Part shown: positions 48,550 through 60,358 of the stretch, in pieces | Layout of the letters: every line of letters starts with the position of its first letter | How positions within the stretch are numbered: the stretch's first letter is position 1 | DNA from: Imbricaverruca yamaguchii | Taxonomy: Eukaryota; Arthropoda; Thecostraca; Neoverrucidae | Reading direction: 5' to 3' | Length of the DNA stretch: 64,000 nucleotides | Assembly: GCA_034440575.1 (NCBI GenBank) | Contig: JAOTOL010001603.1 | Span: forward strand, 1,662,001-1,726,000 | Made by a program: the position numbers and the translations under genes | Notes under the pieces: generated by a model | Seen by the model: only the letters and a program-made list of their open reading frames with translations | Told to the model about the DNA's origin: nothing | Database searches by the model: none

Positions 48550-48703
48550 AGGCGGGAGAGTTCGGTTCGTCATCTGGCTGACAGCACCTCTTCAGAGGGA
48601 GAGTTTGGTTGGACACCTGCCTGCCAGCACCTCTGCGACGGGAGAATTTGGCTGGACACCTGCCTGGCAGCACCTCTGCGACGGGGAGTTCGGTTGGACG
48701 CCG
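48550..48703. repeat. 43-bp repeat, about 3.5 copies
   Basis: CAGCACCTC recurs at 48582, 48625 and 48668 (exact 43-bp period). Each unit has GGGAGARTTTGGYTGGACAC. Confidence 0.9.
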
Positions 48704-48984
48704 GGCGTACCCTCCACAGCAAGCCTCAACATTCGCAGTCGGCCTACCAGCGCCTCATATTAAACGCCGGCCACAATCAGCTACACGAGTGCAACTGTGC
48801 TACGGTGAAGAGCACCCCAGGAGCGTGCCCTTCGGCAGCGGACATTGCCTCATGGCGGCGCCTGGTCCGACCCCCAAACAGCGAGCTGAAGACTGCAGAA
48901 GTGGCTGGACTGTCAGAGCGCCTGCGTGGCAGGAGCTGCTGCGTGGCAGGAGCTCCTGGAGACGAGCCGTGGCGCATGACACTC
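48704..48984. other. Unique spacer
   Basis: No feature except a GCGTGGCAGGAGCTSCTG duplication at 48920-48958. Confidence 0.4.
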
Positions 48985-49436
48985 GCTGTTACCACCGTCA
49001 TCACCGTCACCGCCGTCACCACCATCAGCACCGTCACCACTGTCACCACCGTCATCATCATCACCACCGTCACCACCGTCATCATCATCACCACCGTCAT
49101 CATCGTCACCACCGTCACCACTGTCACCACCATCATCACCGTCACCACCGCCACCACCGTCATCATCATCACCACCGTCATCATCGTCACCACCGTCACC
49201 ACAGTCACCACCATCATCACCGTCACCACCGTCACCACCTTCATCATCGTTACCACCGTCATCACCATCATCACCGCCACCACGTCATCACCATCACCAC
49301 CGTCACCACCGTCACCACCGTCATCATCATCACCACCGTCACCACCGTCACCACCGTCATCATCGTCACCACCGTCACCACCGTCACCACCGTCACCACC
49401 GTCACCATCATCACCACCGTCACCACCGTCACACAC
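48985..49436. repeat. 9-bp GTCACCACC repeat, about 50 units
   Basis: GTCACCACC interleaved with GTCATCATC/ATCACC triplet variants. The period is three codons, so long Thr/Val, His/Arg and Ser/Pro frames run through it and into the next array. Confidence 0.96.
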
Positions 49437-49696
49437 CAGCGCGTGTCGCGTGTCGGTCTGCTCGTCCAGCCACAGCGCCCAGCCAGGTGGTGCTGCGGCT
49501 CGCCGACGCCAGCCGCCGGGTAATGGTCACGTCTGGAGCGGCGGGGCCGGGCCGGACCCGCGCTCACCTGCTCAGACGGCAGGGCAGGGCCGGACCCGCC
49601 GCTCACCTGCTCAGACGGCACGGCTGAGTGGCGACGGCGACCCCCCCCTGCTGGTCAGCTGCAGCTGGTGGTGCCGACCTGGCCAACCGTGGCGCA

Positions 49697-51050
49697 TGCC
49701 AACCACCAGCCGCGCTACGTCACCCAGACACCAACCACCAGCGCGCTACGTACAGCGCCAACCACCAGCCGCGCTACGTCACCCAGACACCAACCACCAG
49801 CGCGCTACGTCACCCAGACACCAACCACCAGCGCGCTACGTCACCCCAGACATCAACCACCAGCGCGCTACGTCACCCAGACACCAACCACCAGCGCGCT
49901 ACGTCACCCAGACACCAACCACCAGCGCGCTACGTCACCCAGACATCAACCACCAGCCGCGCTACGTCACCCAGACATCAACCAGCAGCCGCGCTACGTC
50001 ACCCAGACACCAAGCACCAGCGCGCTACGTCACCCAGACACCAACCACCAGCCGCGCTACGTCACACAGACAACAACCACCAGCGCGCCACCCCACCCCA
50101 AACAACAACCACCATCCGCCCTACCCCACCCAGAAAACAACCACCAGCGCCCCCCCACCCACAAACAAAAAACCACCGCACCCCACACCCCAAACCAAAA
50201 AAAAAACCCCCCCCCCCACACCACAAAAAAACCACCAGGCGCTACGTCACCCAGACCAACCACAGCACCACACCAACCACCAGCCGCGCTACGTCACCCA
50301 GACACCAACCACCAGCCGCGCTACGTCACCCCAGACACCAACCACCAGCCCGCTACGTCACCCAGACACCAACCTCCAGCCGCGCTACGTTACCCAGACA
50401 CCAACCACCAGCCGCGCTACGTCACCCAGACACCAACCACCAACGCGCTACGTCACCCAGACACCAACCACCAGCCGCGCTACGTCACCCAGACATCAAC
50501 CACCAGCCGCGTTACGTCACCCGAGACACCAAACCAGCCACGAGCGCTACGTCACACAGACATCAACCACCAGCGCGCTACGTCACCCCAGACACCAACC
50601 ACCAGCTGCGCTACGTCACCCAGACATCAACCACCAGCGCGCTACGTCACCCAGACACCAACCACCAGCGCGCTACGTCACCCCAGACACCAACCACCAG
50701 CCGCGCCACGTCACCCAGACACCAACCACCAGCGCGCTACGTCACCCAGACATCAACCACCAGCCGCGCTACGTCACCCAGACACCAACCACCAGCCGCG
50801 CTACGTCACCCCAGACACCAACCACCAGCCGCGCTACGTCACCCAGACACCAACCACCAGCGCGCTACGTCACCCAGACACCAACCACCAGCCGCGCTAC
50901 GTCACCCAGACACCAACCACCAGCCGCGCTACGTCACCCAGACACCAACCACCAACGCGCTACGTCACACAGACACCAACCAACAGCCGCGCTACGTCAC
51001 ACAGACACCAACCACTAGCCCGCTAGGTCATCCAGACACCAACCACCAGC
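49697..51050. repeat. 31/32-bp minisatellite, about 43 copies
   Basis: CAACCACCAGCGCGCTACGT+CACCCAGACAC (31 bp) or with CCGCGCTAC (32 bp), plus single-base CACCCC variants. Units between about 50080 and 50240 are corrupted by A/C homopolymers (see findings). The 774-codon and 484-codon plus frames here are periodicity artefacts. Confidence 0.97.
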
Positions 51051-51859
51051 CGGTATACGTCAGCTCAATTTCCGCGAACTGAGTAGATGCACACGTCGCC
51101 TTCGGATAGTATGTGCCGGTAGATGATTATATCGGTTGTTACTTACAGAAGCATATCGCTTCCACGTACATAGCTCTTTTCAGAAAGTATCAACAGAAGA
51201 ATTCCAGGTACAAGGTACTCGCTTCGACAGCTGTTCCTAAGGGTATCGGCTGACGAGCTGACGCAGACCTGTTCCACTCACTGTTGCACACACTTCCCTG
51301 CCCAAACGGCAGTTTGCTGGAATTGCCAAATCCAATTCCAATCCAACGTGCTGGAAGTTCCAAATCCAGTTGGAATTGAATGTATTTGCTGGAAGTACTG
51401 CCAATGAATTGGTCCAGAGGGGTTCCAGTTCGAGGGACGTCCGAAGCCAGAGCTGAAAATCTTTAACCTAACCAGGGAGTTCAGATCCTCATTTCCAAGG
51501 CATTGCAGATTGAACAGGGAAAATTATAAATTAGCATAAGAGATGTCTGGACTCCTTTCCCGACCCACTCGAGATCTCCAATAATGTGTGAAGCAGATAG
51601 TTGCCGGCACCTGCGTGCGTTGTCAATGCTGATGTATCGGTGGGTGTGATAACAATTTACATGCTGCTGTATCGGTGGATGTGTTTATCTCTACTCTGCC
51701 TTCTCAAGACACGTCACTGTCCAATCACCGCCAAGCTCCAGCTTACAATCCGAAAGGTCACAATCACCAGCAAAATAGCGCGCGAGAAGGTCTGTCTGCC
51801 ACCGAGCAGTGTTGCCACGCGGCAGCCCCACTCGGATGGGTGGCCGTTCCGGTAGTGTT
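51051..51859. other. Unique segment, no gene recognised
   Basis: 51305-51400 has repeated CCAAATCCAATT / TTGGAATTG strings in both orientations. No gene. Confidence 0.4.
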
Positions 51860-52212
51860 GGCCACGGTCACTGTCGGCCACGGCCACTGTCGGCCACGGC
51901 CACTGTCGGCCACGGCCACTGTCGGCCACGGCCACCCTCGGTGCGGGTGGCACGGCCACTGTCAGCCACGGCCACCCCCGGTGCGGGTGGCACGGCCACT
52001 GTCGGCCACGGCCACTGTCGGCCACGGCCACTGTCGGCCACGGCCAGTGTCGGCCACGGTCACTGTCGGCCACGGCCACTGTCGGCCACGGTCACCCCCG
52101 GTGCGGGTGGCACGGCCACGGCCACCCCCGGTGCGGGTGGCACGGCCACGGCCACCCCCGGTGCGGGTGGCACGGCCACGGCCACCCCCGGGGCGGGTGG
52201 CACGGCCACGCG
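51860..52212. repeat. Composite 16-bp and 30-bp repeat
   Basis: CACTGTCGGCCACGGC (16 bp) tandem copies are interspersed with, then give way to, CACCCCCGGTGCGGGTGGCA+CGGCCACGGC (30 bp). Confidence 0.95.
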
Positions 52213-52422
52213 ACCTGTCCACGAAGTGCGAGAAAGTGAGCGGCGTCTCAGCGCTGCGGCCGGCCGCGCAGCGCCGGGAAAGTGAGCCGGCGAACGGCTG
52301 GGAGCCGGATCAATTTGCGGCCGGCCGGCATCGATTCCCGGCGCGACGGCAGTGGGAACGCGCCGCGTTTGTGTGCGCCGCCGGTTTCCCCGGCGCGCTG
52401 TGGTCGACACGACGCTGCCGGG
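52213..52422. other. CpG-rich spacer
   Basis: No feature recognised. Confidence 0.4.
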
Positions 52423-52792
52423 GCCGACGCGGACACGACCGACGCGGACACGACCGACGCGCGGACACGACCGACGCGGACACGACCGACGCGGACACGA
52501 CCGACGCGGACACGACCGACGCGGACACGACCGACGCGGACACGACCGAAGCGGACACGACCGACGGGCCACGACCGACGCGGCACGACCGACGCGACGC
52601 GGACACGACCGACGCGGACACGACCGACCGACGCGGACACGACCGACGCGGACACGACCGACGCGGACACGACCGACGCGGACACGACCGACGCGGACAC
52701 GACCGACGCGGACACGACCGACGCGGACACGACCGACGCGGACACGACCGACGCGGACACGACCGACGCGGACACGACCGACGAAGACGCGC
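52423..52792. repeat. 15-bp minisatellite, about 24 copies
   Basis: GACGCGGACACGACC, with a few deletions near 52565-52630. Five-codon period: DADTT, TRPTR and VVSAS peptides in different frames. Confidence 0.96.
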
Positions 52793-52849
52793 CAGCTGCC
52801 GGCCGGCGTTGGGCTGTCCAGGCCAGACTAAGCGGCGATCTTCGCCACT

Positions 52850-53222
52850 GCTGTGTCCGTCTGCTGTGTCCGTCTGCTGTGTCCGTCTGCCGTGTCCGTC
52901 TGCCGTGTCCGTCTGCTGTGTCCGTCCGCTGTGGTGGTCTGCTGTGTTGGTCCGCTGTGTTGGTCTGCTGTGTTCGTCTGATGTGTCCGTCTGATGTGTC
53001 CGTCTGCTGTGTCCGTCTGATGTGTCCGTCTGATGTGTCCGTCTGCTGTGTCCGTCTGCTGTGTCCGTCTGATGTGTCCGTCTGATGTGTCCGTCTGCTG
53101 TGTCCGTCTGCTGTGTCCGTCTGCTGTGTCCGTCTGCCGTGTCCGTCTGCTGTGTCCGTCTGCTGTGTCCGTCTGCTGTGTCCGTCTGTTGTGTCCGTCT
53201 GCTGTGTCCGTCTGCTGTGGTG
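52850..53222. repeat. 13-bp minisatellite, about 28 copies
   Basis: TGCTGTGTCCGTC with TGATGTG and TGCCGTG variants. Confidence 0.96.
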
Positions 53223-53439
53223 ATCCGCTGTGGCGGTCCGCTGTGGGTGTTCGGCTACAGTCTTGAGTCGCAGATCGTGGCCACAGTTACGCCGATCTCT
53301 CTCGCAGGGTATCAATGCGTCGGATACAGAAATCAGGACACATTTTCCTCACAAGCCAATGTTGCAAGCAGTTCAAACATAGCCTCTTTTAAGTGGAATG
53401 CAGTCGAATTTCAAAATTGTATGTTAGCCATGTACGGTT

Positions 53440-53814
53440 TTGCTCGACAAAAGGTTTCGCCTCAGTGACAACAAGTTGTTGCAAATATTAGCCGCCACAT
53501 TTGCCCCGAAAATAGATATCTGCGGTACGGCTTCCGCCTGTTGCCGCCCAGATTCTGCCGACTGCTCTGCTCAACACAGCCCAATCTGTCGCCAGTCTGC
53601 CCCTTTGGCGGCAGACAAGCGCAAAAGTCGCCAAACTGCCGCCAAAGTAGCCAAACTCTGCGCCGGCTTCGGCCCGACCAAGCCCAAACTCTCCGACCGG
53701 AGACCGACAACGGTCGACTGGTGGTCTGGCCGAGATTTCCTCGAACAGCTGGCCAGAAGGCCCGGTCCCCTGAAGCCTGAAGGAATGGCAAGATCGCCCG
53801 GAACGCTTCGGTGA
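53440..53814 (+). other. Orphan open frame, doubtful coding
   Basis: About 125 codons outside any tandem array, ending TGA at 53812-53814; the second half (…TVDWWSGRDFLEQLARRPGP…) looks protein-like. A competing minus frame overlaps it. No ATG in a convincing context, no known motif and no flanking splice sites were confirmed; it may be an exon fragment or chance. Confidence 0.2.
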
Positions 53815-54534
53815 TGACGTTGCCGGAGTTCTCGGGAAGCCAGCAGCTGTCACAGAGTTCGACCGCATTTGTGGGAACGTGGGAAAGGTGCTAATGACGT
53901 CCATGCCCAGCTAATTGCACCTCAGAGTCGTATCAGGTTTTCGTTTCCCACTGTCGACGACAACGAAAGGCAAGAATACATTTCAAGCGTTTCTGGTATG
54001 ATGGAGTGAGTACGATTTCTCGAGACCGTTGATGTTCTTCGCCTTGGATGGCTGGGAAAACTGCGCATAGCGTGAAGTTCCACATCGAAGTAACAACTCA
54101 TTGCACTTACTAGAACTAATGTGCCATTTGTGTAAATGTCAGACGAACGCAAACCGCATACCACAACTGAATTAAGTCCACGGTAGTAAATCACATGTAA
54201 GATAGTAGATACTTGCATAGACAAAATAGTAGATCTTGGTCATGCATTGGTTTGACCACGACGAAGATCAAGCAATATGATGTAGATAAATAGAGGAGAT
54301 AGGTAGATAGTAGGCAACGATGCAATGAACACCATTGCTTATCTGATATCAACCGCAACACTATGTTTAACAGCATAAACACAAATCCATTACAGACAGT
54401 AAGTACAATAACATGACTATTTGATTGTTTATTTTCTTATTCATGTATTATGAGCATAACATCCAGCGGCGTAACTTCAATTGCGGATGCCGTCATTTAT
54501 TGTCCTCACCGTCCTCGGCGCCTCGAGGCAGTGT
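53815..54534. other. AT-richer unique segment, no gene recognised
   Basis: GATAGATAG-like strings around 54290-54315; otherwise nothing. Confidence 0.4.
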
Positions 54535-55108
54535 CAGTGTGGCGTGTCGGCGGTGCGTGTTGCGGTGTCGGCGGGGTGGTGTCGGTGGGGCGGTGTCGGC
54601 GGGTGGTGTCGGGGTGGTGTCGCCGGGGCGGTGTCGGCGGGGCGGTGTCGGCGGGGCGGTGTCGGTGGTGTCGGTGGGGCGGTGTCGGTGGGGCGGGGGG
54701 CGGTGGGGCGGTGTCGGCGGGGCGGTGTCGGCGGGGCGGTGTCGGTGGGGCGGTGTCGGTGGGGCGGGGGCGGTGGTGTCGGTGGGGCGGTGTCGGTGGC
54801 ACGGTGTCGGCGGGGCGGTGTCGGCGGGGCGGTGTCGGCGGGGCGGTGTCGGTGGGGCGGTGTCGGTGGGGCGGTGTCGGCGGGACGGTGTCGGTGGGGC
54901 GGTGTCGGCGGTGTCGGCGGGGCGGTGTCAGCAGGGCGGTGTCAGCAGGGCGGTGTCGGTGGGGCGGTGTCAGCAGGGCGGTGTCGGTGGGGCGGTGTCG
55001 GTGGGGCGGTGTCGGTGGCGCGGTGTCAGCAGGGCGGTGTCAGCAGGGTGGTGTCAGCAGGCCGCTGTCGGCAGGCCGCTGTCGGCAGGCCGCTGTCGGC
55101 GCACACGC
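54535..55108. repeat. 14-bp minisatellite, about 40 copies
   Basis: GGGGCGGTGTCGGC / GGGGCGGTGTCGGT, with AGCAGGGCGGTGTC units clustered at the right end. Confidence 0.97.
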
Positions 55109-55189
55109 AGCCGTCTAGCCACCAGCTCCGCCCACTGACGCAGTCTGCTGGGATGGATCTGTAATCTGTACAGGAATGTGAAAGTGGAC

Positions 55190-56280
55190 CGGAGCGGGCA
55201 GAGGGATGGGCCGGCGACCAGACTACGCCGGGAGCGGGCAGAGGGATGGGCCGGCGACCAGACAACGCCGGGAGCGGGCAGAGGGATGGGCCGGCGACCA
55301 GACTACGCCGGGAGCGGGCAGAGGGATGGGCCGGCGACCAGACAACGCCGGGAGCGGGCAGAGGGATGGGCCGGCGACCAGACAACGCCGGGAGCGGGCA
55401 GAGGGATGGGCCGGCGACCAGACAACGCCGGGAGCGGGCAGAGGGATGGGCCGGCGACCAAAAGGGGAGGACAACGCCGGGAGCGGGCAGAGGGATGGGC
55501 CGGCGACCAGACAACGCCGGGAGCGGGCAGAGGGATGGGCCGGCGACCAGACAACGCCGGGAGCGGGCAGAGGGATGGGCCGGCGACCAGACAACGCCCG
55601 GGAGCGGGCAGAGGGATGGGCCGGCGACCAGACAACGCCGGGAGCGGGCAGAGGGATGGGCCGGCGACCAGACAACGCCGGGAGCGGGCAGAGGGATGGG
55701 CCGGCGACCAGACAACGCCGGGAGCGGGCGAGGGATGGGCCGGCGACCAGACTACGCCGGGAGCGGGCAGAGGGATGGGCCGGCGACCAGACAACGCCGG
55801 GAGCGGGCAGAGGGATGGGCCGGCGACCAGACTACGCCGGGAGCGGGCAGAGGGATGGGCCGGCGACCAGACAACGCCGGGAGCGGGCAGAGGGATGGGC
55901 CGGCGACCAGACTACGCCGGGAGCGGGCAGAGGGATGGGCCGGCGACCAGACTACGCCGGGAGCGGGCAGAGGGATGGGCCGGCGACCAGACAACGCCGG
56001 GAGCGGGCAGAGGGATGGGCCGGCGACCAGACAACGCCGGGAGCGGGCAGAGGGATGGGCCGGCGACCAGACAACGCCGGGAGCGGGCAGAGGGATGGGC
56101 CGGCGACCAGACTACGCCGGGAGCGGGCAGAGGGATGGGCCGGCGACCAGACAACGCCGGGAGCGGGCAGAGGGATGGGCCGGCGACCAGACAACGCCGG
56201 GAGCGGGCAGAGGGATGGGCCGGCGACCAGACAACGCCGGGAGCGGGCAGAGGGATGGGCCGGCGACCAGACAACGCCGG
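55190..56280. repeat. 40-bp minisatellite, 27 near-identical copies
   Basis: GGGAGCGGGCAGAGGGATGG+GCCGGCGACCAGACAACGCC. The main variation is A/T at GACAACG versus GACTACG. Three blemishes occur: an AAAAGGGGAG replacement near 55461, an extra C near 55598 and a missing CA near 55728. Near-identity implies recent expansion. Three units equal 40 codons, so 385-438-codon frames result; not genes. Confidence 0.98.
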
Positions 56281-57560
56281 ACCGGTCACCTGCAGCCACG
56301 GAAACGGCCCACAGGACGGGAAATACGTCGCCATGCATTCCCACGACCAACGTCGATGTGCACAATGTCGCAAACAGCGAACTGCACTACTGTCTACGTT
56401 TGATCAGAATTCTGTCATACGCTATGCTGACGGATTGCGGGTGTCTCACGTGTAATGGAGAACTGGACTCAGTCCAGTTCCGTACCACAATAGCCATTAT
56501 CCGTGATAGAGTGGGCCTTTAATGCACGTCAAGGTATGTCATTAAGGGACAACATCAATGACTGGAATTGTGCCGGCGGGGGTGGGCTTGGATATCGCGA
56601 CAAATGGAGAGGAACGCCCTGTCCCGGAGCCGTCCCCCCCGCCCAGACCGCCGGCCAATCAGCGGCGGTCTGCCCAGTCACGTCCGCTGGGGAGCCCGTG
56701 TGTGCGTTCGCACGCGGTCCGGCCTGTGATCGAAGACCTCTATTGAAATGTAGAAGTCCTTGCCTGTGTCGAGCTTATCTCAGCTGCCCGGTTTTGCCAG
56801 CGCGAGATATGTATCTTGGCTCACAGTGCGTGTTCCACTTCTACATATGGATTGACGAAGGCCATTTGTGTCCATATTGATCAGCTCTGGACGTCTGAAC
56901 GCCGTAAACGGCGCCGACGTCGGACAGGCGGAGTAATCGGTGCAATTAGAGCACGATTGGGTCCTATGGTGCGCGAGGAGTCACAGCGAACACGGGTGTC
57001 AACCAAAGTGGGGCTGGTGCACCCCACACACAAATCACAAAAACACACCCCACTATCACAAAAAAAATACTTCACCGGAGAAAGATGAGCCGATCAGTGT
57101 TGTTGCTCCCTCCCACAGTTAGTGTGTATGTGGGAGGGGTGTCTGTCGGAAGCCAAAGAGACTTATGACCTCAGACAAACCAGACCGCTGCTGCTTCAGT
57201 CATAGGGTAAATACAGGCCGCAGCTCTAACCGGCAGAGCATCCTTGCCGACGTTCAAGTGCCCTCAAACTTAATGACATTCGGATCGTTAGATGCCCACT
57301 CAAATCTACCGCATTAATCGATAGCAGCGTACGATATCACCGGCCATTATTGGCGGGAGTGGGCGATGTAGCAATCCAGTTTGCCGGCATATCCAACTAG
57401 CCTGGCAGACCTGTGCACGCGCAGATCTATATCCGCACACCAACACCTACACACACACACAGATGACGCGGGAAACGGTGAAGGCATCGACTCGTCGTCC
57501 CCTCCACCACTTCAAAGCGTTTCGACACCAGGTGCATGACGTTTCGTCGGAAAAGGTGAC
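56281..57560. other. Unique segment, no gene recognised
   Basis: Mixed-complexity sequence; CACACAAATCACAAAAACAC simple tract near 57026. Confidence 0.35.
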
Positions 57561-57561
57561 G

Positions 57562-57569
57562 TATAAAAG
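57562..57569 (+). promoter_or_regulatory. TATA-like box
   Basis: TATAAAAG directly before a 40-bp repeat. No gene is recognised downstream, so it may be chance. Confidence 0.15.
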
Positions 57570-57582
57570 TCTGCTGTCGCCG

Positions 57583-57720
57583 AGACACGACATCCGCTTC
57601 CGCACCACATCTCCTATAGCCAGAGCGTGACATCCGCCCCCGGCGCCACATCTCCTGTCGCCAGGACGTGACATCCGCCGCAGGCGCCACATCTGTCGCC
57701 GGCATCCGCTTCGGCACCAC
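57583..57720. repeat. About 40-bp repeat, 3.3 copies
   Basis: GACATCCGC..CCACATCTCCTGTCGCCAG recurs three times with a shortened last unit. Confidence 0.88.
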
Positions 57721-58424
57721 TGGTGCACCCCGCGCACTGCCGAGGTATCACCAGGCACCGCCACTGTCCGGACACCATGTAGCAATCAAGATAATTGCCA
57801 TGGTAACCGCAAGCGCCAGCTGAAGCGGCGAAGGGCTACAGGAGGCGATTGAGTCGAAATCAAGCTGTCCAGGGTCACTCCGGCCGGCACCCGGAGAGAT
57901 CCGACAGGCGCCCGCTCCACCTTCGGTGGGGAACAGCGTTCTCCGCAATTACCCAGTCTAACGCCTTTGGTTTATCATTAGCCAGTTGTCAGTCGTTTCT
58001 GTATAAGAAAAAAGCAGATAAAAGTGCGTCGTAAAGATGTCGCGCGCCCCTTGGGCCTCTGAAGGCAACGCTGTCATGGGAGCGAACTGGTGCTAGTTGA
58101 CTGGCTTTTAACTCGGCAGGTGTGATGCCATTGCCATGGTCAATCAGTACTATTTATGTGGCAGATGGAGGAAGAGGTGAGGGGTGTCATTTCCACGTGC
58201 CATTGAAATATCTTGAGGTAGTGTTAGACTATTACGAGCCGGGCTGTAGGGTAAATGAGTCCATCTTCCACCGGGATATATAGCATATCTCATGGGCTGG
58301 CCCGGTCTAGTCCAGTTGTATAGCGGTTTTTGGACGAATTTAACTTGCATTGACGTAACCTAGACTCACACAATTCGTTCGAATTGCAGAAACAGAGTTA
58401 GCTACGAATCAGACAACCGACTTG
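57721..58424. other. Unique segment, no gene recognised
   Basis: No supported feature. Confidence 0.4.
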
Positions 58425-58755
58425 TATGTACACACATCACTGATGTCATGATATCACCATCAGGTAATGCACGTGCATCACCGACGTCATGACATTACAA
58501 GGCTATGCGCTGGGATAGTTTGTACACACATCACTGATGTCGGGATATTACCATCAGGTAATGCGTTAGGCTGGTCTAGCCGACTAGCATGTACGTGCAT
58601 CACTGACGTCATGATATTACGAGGCTATGCATTAGGCTAGCATGTACGCACATCACTGACGTCAGCAAATTACAAGGTGATGCGCTAGACTGGTATACCA
58701 GACTGGTATTCACCAACATCATTGGCGTCAGAACATCACATGGTAATGCGTTAGG
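58425..58755. repeat. Degenerate repeat of TGTACRCRCATCACTGAYGTCA blocks
   Basis: Seven to eight occurrences of CATCACTGAYGTCATGA or close variants alternate with RGGYTATGCRTTAGGCTRG. Two carry a perfect TGACGTCA (58604-58611, 58657-58664). Confidence 0.8.
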
Positions 58756-58806
58756 CGGGGTTTACGCCGCACAACCTCTGTCCGCCGCCATTGCATGGCA
58801 CGGGTC

Positions 58807-59100
58807 CGCCGTACGTCGCTGAGCGTCACACCTGTCGGCGGTATGCTGTGCCGCAGTACTCCGCCACTGTACGTCGCTGAGCGTCACACCTGTCGGCGGT
58901 ATGCTGTGCCGCAGTACTCCGCCACTGTACGCCGATGAGCGTCACACCTGTCGGCGGTATGCTGTGCCGCAGTACTCCGCCACCGTACGTCGCTGAGCGT
59001 CATACCTGGCGGCGGTATGCTGTGCCGCAGTACTCCGCCACCGTACGTCGCTGAGCGTCATGCCTGGCGGCGGTATGCTGTGCCGCAGTACTCCGCCACC
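58807..59100. repeat. 58-bp tandem repeat, about five copies
   Basis: GTACGTCGCTGAGCG recurs with exact 58-bp spacing (58811, 58869 and onward). Each unit contains GGCGGTA..TACTCCGCC, arms of a potential hairpin around a GCCGCAG core. Confidence 0.95.
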
Positions 59101-59116
59101 TCACGCAACACAGCGG

Positions 59117-59173
59117 TATAAATGTCGGCGCCAGCTCGGACGATATCGGTCACGATGAAGATCAGGGCTCTGG
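59117..59173 (+). promoter_or_regulatory. TATA box and possible short first exon
   Basis: TATAAATG at 59117 precedes an ATG at 59155 by 38 nt, in the order ATGAAGATCAGGGCTCTGG then GTAGGAGTA, a donor-like site (GT at 59174-59175). Many arthropod cuticle-type genes have a TATA box and a very short first coding exon. The encoded start MKIRAL is charged rather than strongly hydrophobic, and no second exon was identified. Confidence 0.2.
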
Positions 59174-59175
59174 GT

Positions 59176-60228
59176 AGGAGTAAGCGTCGCGGGCAGGTGT
59201 ACGCATCCCAGTCAATGAAAAACTTACTTTTGGGGACATGGGCGGATGCGGGAATTAGCGTCGGGCTGGCACACTTGTCTGAAGGGACGCCATTTCCTCA
59301 CGAAATGTGCCAGAGCGAAAGCCCCTGAGCGAAAGTCAGCGGGCTGAAAAATTCGCTCAGATTGTGGTGGAGGGGAGGGCGGTGTACTCGAACATCCTGA
59401 AGGGGTGCGTTTTCCTGTGAGAAGGACACATTCTGCTGATAAAAAATTCGTGCAGCGAAGATGGACGAGGGACGAGGGAGGCGCAACTCGAGTACCCCTT
59501 AGCGGCGCCTATTCAAGGTCAGAGGAGTGTCACCTTTCCATTGGAACACATTCGTCCAGTGCCTCTCCCTATATCCGCCTGTGCTGTGTGAGAAGGCGTG
59601 CTGCAGCTATACACTTCCAAAAATCAGAGCAGGTCAGACCATGTCACTGAAACACAATCGAACGCCTTAAGGAGTTGGGAGGAGAGCACAGCTCCACAGC
59701 CATCCATCATTTCATCATTTATCCGCGGTAAGTTCGCAACCATAATTTTAACTTTAGAAATGCAGAGCTATGCAGAGAGGGACAGAGAAAAAGAGAGTGG
59801 ACGAGAGAAAGTAAGAGAGAGAAAGAGAAAGAGGGAGCGAGGGAGAAAGAGAGAGAGAGAGAGAGGGGAGAGAGAGAAAGAGGTAGAGAGGAGGTGGAGC
59901 GAGACCTATGACGGGCGATAGTCCAAAGGCCACCTCACATTAATAAGCAGTGTCCACAAAACGTGAGCTCTCTAATGGAGCAGCAGCCAGACAGACAGAA
60001 ACTATTGGCTTCCCACGTGAAAGTGACTGACTCAAAACACCCGGAACGAATCGCTTAGTTCGAGTGCGCCATCAGTTACTCCACGTCGAATTAAGCACCT
60101 GAACAAATGAACTTGATTTGACAGCACGATCGGGACGCGGTTGTTCTCCCGTCACACCGGGGACCGTCGGCCATGACGCTGACCACCACCGCGCTGCTCG
60201 TGCGTACAACCGCGTCCGTGTAGGTCGC
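59176..60228. other. Unique segment with a GA-rich tract
   Basis: 59772-59897 is GAGAGAAAG-type simple sequence. No gene recognised. Confidence 0.4.
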
Positions 60229-60358
60229 CCTGTGGGCGTGTCCTGTGGGCGTGTCCTGTGGGCGTGTCCTGTGGGCGTGTCTTGTGGGTGTGTCCTGTGG
60301 GCGTGACGTGTGGGCGTGTCTTGTGGACGTGACATGTGGGCGTGTCGTGTGAGTGTGT
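60229..60358. repeat. 13-bp minisatellite, about ten copies
   Basis: TCCTGTGGGCGTG, degenerating to TCTTGTGGACGTGACATG at right. Confidence 0.95.

Noticed and set aside
52423..52792. Possible CRISPR-like array
   Set aside because: Units are contiguous with no unique spacers, as in all arrays here; the DNA is eukaryotic.
55178..56455. 425-codon frame over the 40-bp array
   Set aside because: All three plus frames are open for over 380 codons because three 40-bp units equal 40 codons with no stops.
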